DNA from: Aquila chrysaetos chrysaetos | Taxonomy: Eukaryota; Chordata; Aves; Accipitriformes; Accipitridae | Direction of reading: 5' to 3' | NCBI RefSeq assembly: GCF_900496995.4 | Contig: NC_044012.1 | Coordinates: forward strand, 24,838,759-24,902,758 | DNA: 64,000 bases | Shown here: in pieces, positions 24,801 to 33,700 of the stretch | Numbering within the stretch: position 1 is the stretch's first letter | Layout of the letters: the number at the start of each line of letters is the position of its first letter | Translations under genes and position numbers: made by a program | Notes under the pieces: generated by a model | Database searches by the model: none | What the model saw: only the letters and a program-made list of their open reading frames with translations | What the model was told of the DNA's origin: nothing

Positions 24801-26299
24801 TGCTGTCTGATGGAGTGAGTTTGGTCAAGACCCTGAAGCAGAGCGGTTCAAAGTGTCGTGGTGTTGCCAGCCTGGTTGGGGCTGTGCTGACCCAGCCTTT
24901 TGTGATTTGCTGAGCTTTGCTGGAACTTGGTTTTGGTGCCGGGCCCCGCGACAGCTGTAGAGAAGTGAAATTTAATTGGCCCTGTGCTGTTTCATTGCTG
25001 AGGCCACGCGATGAGTTACAGGGGGGCTGTAGGAACAGAGCTGGAGTTTGTGATGGAGTTGGAGCTGACAATATTGTGGTACCTAGTACTCGGAAGCAGC
25101 CTGAACCCATCTGCTTCTGTCTCTCCGTTAGCATGGTTTGGCTCCCCTTCCTGCCAAGAAATTTGTTTACCATCAAGAGATTTATTTTTCCCCTTTTTAT
25201 TTTTCTAGGTCTGGATTTGTTTTCCTTCCTTCAAACTGAAAATCAGGTAAGTTGGGTTTTTGGTGGGGTTTTTTTTGTTTCGTTTTTGTTTTTCTTTTCT
25301 CCTCGCCAAATCTGCAGACTGGCAAATGCATCCCTCTTCACTCAGCCAACCTTCCTCCTCCTCCATCCTCTTCCTCTGTGAGAACTGTTGTAGGACAGTG
25401 GTGGGGGTGCCAGCTCTGCGGTTGCACGGGCATCGCCTGACACCACAGGGAGACACTTAGTGTCTGCCCAGCACCTCTCCTCTTTCACATTATCTGCTTT
25501 CTTGAGTCTGCCTTACTAGGGCAAATTCAGAATTGCCGAGGGCTCGGAGGTGGAAGTGGTTTGCTTCTCTGGGGCTGAATCCATGCAGGCGTTGGAGAGC
25601 GAGGGTAGAAAGCGGTGGGATTTGGCGACAGTCGCCAAGAGTTGATTTGTCCTGTCAGCGTTGTGCAGAGGTGGCTCGGTGTAGGGCACGGATCCACGCA
25701 CATGTGGCTTTTCAGGGTGGTCACTGTAGGCTCCATCTTCTTTCTCTGTGCTGGGCTTTATTTCTTGCTGCTGCCGCGTGTCTTTTCTCTGCCATTCTCA
25801 CCTCTGAAGCCTGCGCTTGCACTGGGTTGTGCTGACAGGAGGCAGCGGGTGTCAATGGTTCAGGGCCAGTCTTGGTAATCTGGTACATTGATCTGGGGAG
25901 CTCTGGGAGCGATCCCTGTGCGACCTGTCCTCTCTGTGGGCGCATGCCTTCTCTGAAGGGCTGCCTGGGCCTGGGGCCAGGGTTTTGTGGGTACTGTGAG
26001 CTGATCAGGGGTTTTCCTTTGCTTGGCAGCATTACAGCCCTTCCGTGATCACCTCCCTGGATGAGCAGGACACGCTCAGCCATTTCTTCCAGTACAGAGG
26101 CACATCTAGCCACTTCATAAACATGAATCCCCTGGCCCCCGTGATGGCAGGATCTCACAGCACCATCAGCCCTGCCGGTGGCCGCATCAGCAGCATCGTC
26201 TCCACCAGCACGCTGCGAGAGAGCCACGGACACAATGGGGCAATAAGTAGCAATGCGGCGCTCCCGGGCTGCAGGCCAGACATCATTTCCCTGGACTAA
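6871..26299 (+). CDS. PIAS3: E3 SUMO-protein ligase PIAS3
   Basis: Exons: 6871-6894, 11312-11777, 15607-15691, 16421-16471, 18948-19038, 20568-20702, 20872-20977, 21591-21664, 22182-22342, 22808-22944, 23377-23548, 23888-24021, 25209-25246, 26030-26299. They give 647 aa. The protein is a nuclear SUMO E3 ligase and inhibitor of activated STAT3. Visible parts are an N-terminal SAP domain with LXXLL motif LQVLL at residues 19-23 and a PINIT domain whose motif reads PVNIT at 257-261. The SP-RING has the zinc-ligand pattern C359-x-H361 and C382-x2-C385 within [15 protein letters not shown]-interacting motif VIDLT at 466-470 is followed by an acidic SSSDEEE, and the Ser-rich tail ends IISLD. It matches PIAS3 rather than PIAS1, 2 or 4 in [28 protein letters not shown] and the C-terminus. 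Intron 1 is 4.4 kb; the smallest exon is 24 bp. Confidence 0.97.
6965..7270. repeat. G-rich ~40-bp minisatellite in PIAS3 intron 1
   Basis: The segment GTGGGGATGGAGTGAGGCAG recurs at about 6,971, 7,010 and 7,050, with more diverged copies to about 7,270, giving a unit near 40 bp. Runs of four to eight G on the + strand make G-quadruplex formation plausible just downstream of the promoter. Confidence 0.8.
7300..11311. other. PIAS3 intron 1, remainder
   Basis: The G-rich start grades into AT-richer sequence after about 7,900. No coding exon and no intact mobile element was found. A short MIR-like piece (TCCTTCTGTGAAATGGGAAT, minus orientation) lies at about 10,550-10,575. A small TGTGTATATATACACATA-type repeat sits at about 10,340. 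The intron ends in a normal acceptor TTTTCTTGCAG before 11,312. Confidence 0.6.
11919..12342 (-). mobile_element. CR1 LINE 3' fragment
   Basis: The left end, TCATAGACTCATGGAATGG, is the reverse complement of the ATTCTATGA-type CR1 3' tail. It is followed by the typical avian CR1 text GGTTTGGGTTGGAAGAGACC, then GTTGCTCAGAGCCCCGTCCA, and at the right end GCTGAACAACCCCAACTCTC and CAGCCTGTCCTCGTAG. The element is about 424 bp, inserted in PIAS3 intron 2 on the minus strand, 5'-truncated and without a coding frame. The apparent 81-codon frame on the + strand across it is spurious. Confidence 0.95.
14845..14925 (+). mobile_element. MIR-like ancient SINE remnant
   Basis: GTTTTACTGAGGGAGAAGCT, CAGGCA and GTAACTTGGTTAAGGTCGGG follow the MIR core order (oligo-T, GAGGAAACTGAGGC, GTTAAGTAACTTGCCCAAGGTC) with many substitutions. 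Called from pattern memory only; a repeat-library alignment would settle it. Confidence 0.5.
15341..15400 (-). mobile_element. MIR-like ancient SINE remnant
   Basis: GTGCAAGCCACCTTACTTTC, GGCCTCAGTTTTCCTTGT and AAATAAAATGATGG correspond in order to the reverse complement of the MIR core (CAAGTCACTTAACCTCT, GCCTCAGTTTCC, TGTAAAATGGGG). Confidence 0.5.
16472..18947. other. PIAS3 intron 4
   Basis: 2.5-kb intron between exons 4 and 5. It holds the CR1 tail fragment at 18,178-18,240 and small duplications of GTTTCTATATGGGAG near 16,680-16,710. No exon or RNA gene was recognised. Confidence 0.6.
18178..18240 (+). mobile_element. CR1 3'-end fragment
   Basis: GGTTGGACTCGATGATCTTA, AAGGTCTTTTCCAACCTAAA and the tail TGATTCTATGATGA are the standard 3' end of avian CR1 in plus orientation. 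Only about 60 bp remain, in PIAS3 intron 4. Together with the copy at 11.9 kb this supports an avian source. Confidence 0.9.
19039..20567. other. PIAS3 intron 5
   Basis: 1.5-kb AT-rich intron between the exon ending KLCPLP and the exon starting GYLPPT. It contains an A/T-rich stretch near 19,770-19,800. I saw no mobile element or RNA gene that I could support. Confidence 0.55.
24022..25208. other. PIAS3 intron 12
   Basis: 1.2-kb intron holding one MIR-like remnant at 24,655-24,745 (listed separately). The 38-bp exon 13 ([13 protein letters not shown]) follows at 25,209-25,246, flanked by TTTTCTAG and GTAAGT. The next intron, 25,247-26,029, shows nothing recognisable. Confidence 0.55.
24655..24745 (+). 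mobile_element. MIR-like ancient SINE remnant
   Basis: GTTTTACAGGCAGGGAGGCT, CCAGAGAGATGAGGCGATGG and AGGTCAGCAGTAGAGACCTG align in order with the MIR core and its 3' part (TTTTACAGATGAGGAAACTG, CAGAGAGGTTAAGTAACTTG, CAGTAGCAGAG). This is the best MIR-like match in the window. Confidence 0.55.
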
Positions 26300-27585
26300 G
26301 CCCACGCTGATGGCTGTTATTCCCTTTACCAGGGATGGGAGACAAGGGCAGGTTTCCAGTAGCTGCCTTAGGGATTGGCTTCCCTCTCTGGGGCTGGAAG
26401 GACCTGACCAAGAACCCTTCAGTTGTGTCTCTCCTCTCTCGACTGAGGCCATCTCCCCGCAGTGTAAGCAGTGCCCCCAGGCCTTGCGCTGGTGGTTTCC
26501 AGTCCTCTGTTAGGAAGGATACGTCCCAGCGCTGTATCAGTGCATGTGTGTGCTCCGTTGGGATGTTCTGGGGAGGGCCTGTTTCCGAGGGTTAACCAAA
26601 CCCCATGACTTTAAAGAAGTATTTTACAACCATTTATATAATGTAGGATTCTGCTACAGATATCAAAGAGCTGAGGAGGATAATTCAACCGCCCCTCTGC
26701 CGCGGGAGCAGCACCCGCTGCCCAGAAGCAGCAAGTCCTGCACATACACCTGCCCAAACCCCCCGTGGACCCTCACAAGTCAGGCTGGGGCTGGCTGCAG
26801 CTGCCTCCCAAGCCCCGCCCTGGAAATTAATCCTCGTTTTTAACGGAAGGCGGTGGGGAGTGGGGCGAGCAGATGCAAACGGGGCTGCCTTGGATGAGGA
26901 CAGGGTGAGGTGAGCGACCCGGGAGGGAGGCGGCGCGGGCGCCCTGACTACGCTGCTGCCTCCTGCCTGTCCCTCTAGTGACAGTACTGTCTCAGTTGTA
27001 ATTACGATGTATTTTTTAAAAAAATGTAGATTTGTTTTCCTGCTTTTAAATATTTCCAGTGCAGACCTGTACAGAGAACAAATAGATGATCTATATTTTC
27101 AGTTGCAGCTTTTGTACATGTAAAACTCCAAAGACTTCCCTGTCTCTCTATCTACGTGAGGACTAAATGAAGGTTGTGTTGTCTCCAGGGATGACGTATC
27201 ACCCGTTGCACAAATTATTTATGTATTTAAATGTATTCTTTAGTTTGTAACCTCTACAGCAATGTACCTGCTGCTTTGTGAGTGTCCAAACAGGCTTGCT
27301 GCCTGCTGCCAAGCTCATCTCCGAATTGCTGCAGCGACAGGCAGATGGGTGATGTGGCTCACTGCGAGGCTGAGCGTGGAGAGGTATCACATGTAGCAAT
27401 TTTTTTAGCACCTTTTTTTTTTTTTTTTTTTTTTAAACTGCTCCTTCCCTGAAATTCAAAGCAGTGTCCATGCTGGTGGGTCGGGACGGGGGAGCAGCGC
27501 ACAGTATTCTGCTTGGACGATTTCCTATTCCTTGTAACCGTGGTAAATATTTCAATGCAATAAAGCCGTTAAATCCTGAAGATCT
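26300..27585 (+). other. PIAS3: PIAS3 3' UTR
   Basis: About 1.28 kb from the stop codon to just past the AATAAA at 27,559. It includes an A/T-rich stretch (27,000-27,260) with ATTATTTATGTATTTAAATG-like sequence and a run of 22 T at 27,413-27,434 close to the end. Confidence 0.75.
27559..27564 (+). terminator. PIAS3: PIAS3 polyadenylation signal (AATAAA)
   Basis: AATAAA within CAATGCAATAAAGCCGTT, followed by TGTGTGGTGACTGCGTGTGT, a GU-rich downstream element. Confidence 0.8.
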
Positions 27586-28310
27586 GCTGATTTGTGTGGT
27601 GACTGCGTGTGTGGAGCTGCTCCGGTTTAGCAGGAGCCAAACTGCTGCTGCTTCTGCTCTGGTGTGAAGAGCAGGAGTTGGGGGGCAAAAGAGTGCGGGG
27701 CTCGCCTGCATGTGCTCCCAAACCCCTCTGAATGGGTTTTTGGAGTTTCTGAACTTCCGCATTCCTGAAATCCCCTGCTGGAGGGCAGTTGTTATGAACG
27801 AGATCCCACCGAGGTACCGGGCTGGCTCGCCAAGGGCTTAGCTCACCGACATACCCTAACTCTGCTCTGCTTTCCCTGCAGCTGAGCCGTGACAGCACAG
27901 CGGCTCTGCTCCAGGTACCGCCAGGCTGACAACATGTCTTTTATAAACCCAGCCCTGTCACACACACCAGGAGCAGCTGGCAGCTGTGCTGGGGCACGTA
28001 CCCAGCTTGATCCTGAGCTGCTTGAGCCCTTGGAGCAGTTTCTGTATGGTGCAGGGTCCGCCTTAACCCAAAAGAAGCCCACCCAGCCCAGCTTGCGCAC
28101 ATTATTGGGGGACTCCAGTCTTGGTTAGCCCATGGGTGCTGATCCTGCCACCCCACTAAGCCGTGACCCCTCCGGGCCACCCTGCTGTCCTCTCCTTGCC
28201 CTTCCTGTGGCAGGTAGGGTCCCCACCTGCCCGTCACACTACCCCGCCTTGCTTCCCTGCCACTTGAGATCCCTGTCCTGCTCTAGCACGGACTCCGGTC
28301 CCTGTGGGCA
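27586..28310. other. Intergenic spacer, PIAS3 and NUDT17 tail-to-tail
   Basis: About 0.7 kb between the two converging 3' ends. No conserved reading frame, repeat or RNA gene was recognised. Open frames here are short and without domains. Confidence 0.6.
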
Positions 28311-28315
28311 GTAAC

Positions 28316-28321
28316 TTTATT
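28316..28321 (-). terminator. NUDT17: NUDT17 polyadenylation signal (AATAAA on minus strand)
   Basis: TTTATT on the + strand reads AATAAAGTTACTG on the minus strand, about 50 bp after the NUDT17 stop codon. The 3' UTR is therefore very short. Confidence 0.75.
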
Positions 28322-28371
28322 CCCTTCACCGGCGGCTGCAGGAGCAGCGTGATGCTGCCCTAGGGCTGGAC

Positions 28372-30381
28372 TCATCCCCGCTCCCCGAGGGACTGCAGCC
28401 AGAGCCGGAGGGCGAATTTGGTGCCGGTGCTGACCCGTTCCACGTCCTCCCCTTTGGCCGGAGCTGTGTTCAGGAAGGTCGAGGTCAGGAGCTGGGTGGT
28501 GCTGGAGGAGCCGTTGTTCAGCTCTGTGATGCTGAGAAAGGGAAAGCCATTAGGGACAAGACGACATGGGTCCTGGGGCTCTGCACCCCTGTTTCTTACT
28601 GCCCCAGTGTCCCTGACCCCAAGGCATGCGGGCACGTCCTCACCCGACGGTGGCTGGCAGCACGCTGGGACCATTTCCCAAACTCTCTGTTCCGTCCTCG
28701 GTGGCTGCAATGGCCTCCAGGACGGGGGGCTCCAGCCAGGCGTAGGCGCTCACCTCGCTCTCGCTGGGACACATCCTGGCCTGAACCCCGAGGCAGCGCT
28801 CAGGCGAGGAATCACCCCCCCCACCCAGGGACAAACCGCAATGGCCCTGGTCCAGGCGCTCACCTCCAGCTGCTCATGGGACTCAGTGGAGAGGAGCAGC
28901 AGGTAGGTCACGATGTGGTGACGGCGCGGCAGTCCCTGGCTCAGCATGGGTGGGTAGATGGACTGGTGGGGGGACACGGGTGGGGTGTGCTTGTGGATGG
29001 GAGGGGACCCTGGGGTCCCGAGCAGGGGATGTGGTCAGTGGGTGGGGGGATGTGTCAACTGGGTGCTGTCCCCCCACCCAGGGGTGCTCAGCTCCATGGG
29101 GGGGAGTTGGCGGTGCTGAGGCCACCCTCCCCCAGCTGAGCAGGATGTTACCTCCCAGAGGCCAAGCATTCTCCAGGAGAAGGTTCCCGCTTCCAGGCGC
29201 AGCCCTGTCTCCTCCTCCAGCTCCCGCAGCCCCACGTCCAGCAGCTGTGGCCAAGGAGAAAATGGGGGGGGGGCAGAGGGGCATGTCAGGGTGCACCAGC
29301 ACCCCCCAACGCCCGCTGCCCCTCTCCTCTCCCAGGCAGAGGCTGTATGGTCCACATGTTGTCCCCTCACCTCTTCATCCAGCTCCACGTGCCCACCTGG
29401 GAGGAGGGACAGTGGGTTAAGGGCACCTCAAAGTAACCAGCACCCTGGATTTCCACTCCCCACCCCGGCCCCACCCTGGCCAGACTCACCGGGTGGCACC
29501 CAGACGTTGGGGAAGATGCTGAGGGTGCTGGCGCGGCGGGTGAGCAGGATGCGGCCGGTGCTGGTCTGCAGCAGCACGGCCACCCCTGCGGCCACCCCCC
29601 GGCCCCGCAGCTCGGCAGGGAGGGCGAGCTCCGGCTTCTCCCCCAGGTGCTTGGCGGGGCAGAAGGAGGGTCTCTGTCGGGGGGGGGGGGGAAGGTGACC
29701 TGAGGGGACAGGGCGGCGGGGGGGGGTGGCACTTGGGGGGGACCCAGGGGTCCCTCGGCCCCCACCCACCTTGAGGAGGGCGGTGGTGGAGCCGGGGAAG
29801 GCCACGTCCGAGAGGAGGAAGCGGCCGCGGTCCAGGCCGCAGCTCACCACGGCCGCGTCCTCGTGTGCCGGGCAGAAGGCGCCGGTGACGCTCTGCGGGC
29901 AGGGGACGGCGAGGGCAGCGCCAGCGGGGGACGGTGGCGGCGTGGCCATTGTCAAGGCACCACAACACCATGGCGCCACGACGGCCACGGCACCGCGACA
30001 GCGACGGTCGTGGCGCCGTGACGGCCACCATTGTGGCACCACGACGGCCACGGCACCGTGCAGGGGAGCACCCCCCCCCCCCCCCTCACACCCCTCCTTG
30101 CCCCACGCAGGGGCCTGCAGGCTCACGCTCCCCCACCCTCCTTGCGCACGCTCAAGCGCGCAACCTTTGCGCACGCAGGCACCCCTCGTCCCGCTGTGCG
30201 CGCCACTTGCACACTCACCCCCCCGCCCTGCGCACGCTTTGCTCGACCCCCTCCCCCCTCCCGCTCCACGCCGCCTTGGCGCTCGCCCCCCCTCCCGCCC
30301 CCCCGGTACCTGCCCGAAGCGCGCGGGTCCCCCCGCCCCGCCGCACCGCACGTGCACCAGCACGCGCGCCAGCCCCGCCAT
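28372..30381 (-). CDS. NUDT17: Nudix hydrolase 17
   Basis: Exons in transcript order: 30310-30381, 29770-29892, 29490-29673, 29371-29396, 29152-29244, 28864-28962, 28644-28780, 28372-28531, giving 297 aa. It is a predicted Mg-dependent hydrolase of nucleoside diphosphates linked to another group; family members have been assayed as mRNA-decapping enzymes, but the true substrate is unknown. A complete Nudix box spans residues 128-150: G128-x5-E134-x7-R142-E143-L-x-E146-E147-x-G149-L150. It is split between a 26-bp microexon (GGHVELDEE) and the next exon. Upstream is ILLTRRASTLSIFPNVWVPP. The C-terminus RVSTGTKFALRLWLQSLG matches the vertebrate protein, which is 328 aa in human. The start MAGLARVLVHVRCGG is the only ATG giving a family-like N-terminus. 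Position next to POLR3C and PIAS3 agrees with human 1q21.1. Confidence 0.93.
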
Positions 30382-30470
30382 GGGCGCCGCAGGGGGGGCG
30401 GGGCCTGCCGGGGTGGGGTGGTGGGGGCGGAGCCTACCCTGGCCAACCAGCGCGCCCCCTGCCGGCGGCC
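30382..30470 (-). promoter_or_regulatory. NUDT17: NUDT17 promoter, GC-box rich
   Basis: GGGGGGGCGGGGCC at about 30,392-30,404 and GTGGGGGCGGAGCC at about 30,421-30,434 precede the start codon. There is no TATA box. The POLR3C poly(A) signal is only about 260 bp upstream of the ATG, so promoter and POLR3C end are nearly contiguous. Confidence 0.55.
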
Positions 30471-30641
30471 GCTGAGGCGGCACCAGCCCCGGGCAGGCGG
30501 GGGGCGGGGGGCCGGTGTCACCCACCGCAACCCCAGCCCACCCCCCGGGGTGCTGCGGGGACACCGTCCCTGTCGTGCCCGGTCCAGCGTTCCCCCCCCC
30601 CCCCCCCCCCGGGACACTCGGGCAGCGTCACCGGCTTTTGC

Positions 30642-30647
30642 TTTATT
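30642..30647 (-). terminator. POLR3C: POLR3C polyadenylation signal (AATAAA on minus strand)
   Basis: TTTATT on the + strand, about 88 bp beyond the POLR3C stop. A run of 19 C (30,592-30,610, G on the transcribed sense) follows and may act as a G-rich downstream or pausing element. Confidence 0.75.
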
Positions 30648-30734
30648 TCCCTCAACAGCAGCGCAAGTGCCAGGGCGGACACGGGCCTGTGTGTGTCTGT
30701 GTCCCGCCCCATCCCGCCGCCTCCCCGAGCACCC

Positions 30735-33700
30735 TCAGGGCTTCTTCATGGTGCTCTCGATGAACGACTCCAGCACAAAGATGGTCTCGTCCACCTGGTT
30801 CTCGCTGGCGTCAATCCTGGGTGGCAGAGGGAGGGGTGGGAGTGCCTGGGAAGGCCAACAAGGGGGTCCCCCAGCCTGCTGTCGTCCCCCCCCCCCCAGG
30901 CCCCAGTCCTCCCCTCCCGCCGGTGCTCACTTGTTGACGTTGCGTTTGAGATTCTCCAGCTGCTGACGCTCTGGGACGGTGATCATCTCCTCGATCTCCT
31001 GCAGCTGCGCATCCTCGGCGCCAGTGGCTTGCATGGATGCCAAGATGGCTTCCACCCGCTGCGACTTCTCCAGCAGCCTCCTAGAGGGGAGGGGGGTGAC
31101 AGACAAGAAAATGGTGGCTTCAGACCCCCCCCCCCCCCCCCCCCCGGCCAAATCCACCACCCCGTCCTCGCGATGCCCGATCCCCAGCGCTCACTTGTTC
31201 TCCTTGGTCTCGTACTGACGCCGTTCGATCAGGTTGGCCACGCTCTGGGAAGAGTAAAGAGAAATGGGGGCAGGGTGAGCCTCCACCCCACATGCCATGG
31301 GGGGGGGGGGGCACGGTGGGGGGGAGATACCCGTGCTCCGACAGCAGAACCCAAACAGGGGGGGAAATGTTGGGGTGGCCTAACAGTCACCCTTGCTCAT
31401 GTGTGGTGGTGGAGGAGAACCATGCGTCGTGGTGGTAGTGGAGAACCATGTGTGGTGGTGGTGGTGGAGAACCACACACAGTGGTGGTGGAGAACTATGC
31501 ACGGTGGTGGTGGTGGAGAACCACACGCAGTGGTGGTGGTGGAGAACCATGTGTGGTGGTGGAGAACCATGCGTGGTGGTGGTGGTGGAGAGCCACTGGG
31601 CTCCACCACCCGGAGCAGGAGCACGCTTGGGGGGCCTGGATTTCCCCCCCTGCTTGGAAATATTTGTGCGGATGGAGGCCACGTGGGGTCCTGACAGGGT
31701 TCAGGCTGGTGCCACTGGCTTTTGGGGACGGGCAGACCAAGCAGAACCACCGGCAGGTCTGCGGGAGCGTCCATGTCAGTGACTGGGATTTACCTTGTAG
31801 CATCTGTGCAGCAGCATCCGTGCGGAGGACAGGATGTTCACGGTGTAGAGGTAGAAGGTGCGGGATGGCGCATGGTCGGGAGTCTTGGGAATCTCCTACC
31901 GGTGGGCGAGAGAAAAGGGGAGGACTTCACCGTGCAGCAAGTCCCTGCGGTGAGCTACACGGGGTTGGGGACTGAGCCGGGGTTTTGCTGGGGTCCCGTG
32001 CAGGGCCCTGTGTCCCTTGCTCACAGGAGCGAGGCTTGGAAATGCCTGTCACCTGGAGAATCATTTTGTGAGGAGCAGGAGAGCGACATCTGCTCTCGCT
32101 TGGGGAAGTCTCTGAGATCTCAGAGGCCTCAACATCCATCGCTCTCCAGCCCCCAAACCTCGTTCTTTGTCCACGCGGCCCTTGCATTACCTTCACCCCA
32201 GTGACAGGGTGGGCACGCTCACCTGCAGGGACACAACATTCTCCGACAGCATTTTATAGAGCATGTCCTTGGCTTCCTTGGCTGGGATCATGGCAAAATC
32301 CTCCACTTGCTTCTGCTCCAAATGCTTCTTTCGCAGGAGCAAGCGGAATATCCTGGCACAGCGGGAACCAAATCTGAGTGGGAGAGGAAAATAAATCAGT
32401 GGATGGAAGTGAGAAAGGGTCAAGAAATCTTCAAATCGCTGCTTTACCTCTCCTCCACGATGGACTCCAGGGTTGCCGTCGCCAGAGACGCCAGGGCCTT
32501 GTGAAGGTCTGTACAAGATCGAGGTCAAGAGATAACACCAGTGCTCGGGAATCGCTTTATGCACCAGAAAACTCTGGGGCAGGTAGTTTACCCGCAAAGG
32601 ATACTGACAGTGTACATGCCTCCGCCGCTGTCCCCGGATTTACCCACAAACTCGAGCTACAAGAAAAAAAAAAAAGTTCAGTACATCCCAAAGTAATGAA
32701 AATACTGATTTTCTTAAAATCTTGATTGTAAAAAGTACTACATAGATTTTATGGAAAAAAAAATATCTGTGATCTTGACAGCTTAAGAACATCAGCCATA
32801 TTTTTTTAGCACTTTCAGCATCTTTTAAATATCAGTAAAAACTGCTTTTCCCTTGGTCTGAGATCTCCCCAGCATGTGGCTAAAGGGAGGCAGCAAGTGG
32901 CACAGACTTGGGGTGCAGGGAGCTTGGCGAGGAGCCGCCATTGAGCGGCATTTAATTTCTTTACGCAACCGAGTTCTCACATTTGGGCAGTAAAAATAAT
33001 CACACGTTTCTTACCGGGTCGTCTGCTAACAGCGTGAGATACTGGTCCAAAACTTGCTTCACAATGTTGTATCCGGCTGGAAGAGATCTGAATATCTGCA
33101 GGAGGAAAAACAGGCAGAATATAAATGGGAGTAAAATGGAATAAGGAGCTTGCCTAAATCTGCAGGTGCTTTAGAGACTTTTCCTGCCTGATCCAAACCC
33201 AGTGCCAGAGCCATGCCAGTGGAGAAAGGCCTCGGCTACACCCCGACTTCTCAGGGGCAGGAACTGACCTCGTTGGAAGAGAGCGGCTGGGTGTATGGTG
33301 CGCTGGAGGACGTGGTGACTTCGCTCATCCGCAGCATCGTCCGCACTATTTCGCTGCTGGTCTGGTTTTGGGGAAGGAAATGGCTCTTGGTGTAGGAGAA
33401 CCTCTGTTCTGGGCTCTTCCCCCAGCAGCAATTGAACGCAGGCCACCCCTGCCTGCCCCGGTGCAGGGTTTAAAACCTCCCCACCGTGACCACAACCATC
33501 AAGCTCTCCCCAACATGGAGAGTGATTGCAGGAGGTTCTGAGCACGTCCACAAACCTGATCCATGCGGTTGGCCACGGCACTGACGATCCCCTGGTCTCG
33601 AAAATGCTGGTGGAACCGGTCAATGTTGACTTGCCAGTAAATGCCATCATCAGGCAGAGGCTGTGGGGGAACAGTGAGAAAGAGAGGAGCCACAAAACTG

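Noticed and set aside
31393-31612. Regularly spaced repeats that superficially resemble a CRISPR array.
   Set aside because: Spacers are not unique and the unit is a degenerate GTGGTG minisatellite in a vertebrate intron.
29934-31694. A 586-codon + strand open frame.
   Set aside because: It is antisense to NUDT17 exon 1 and POLR3C 3' exons and crosses both; low stop density results from GC richness.
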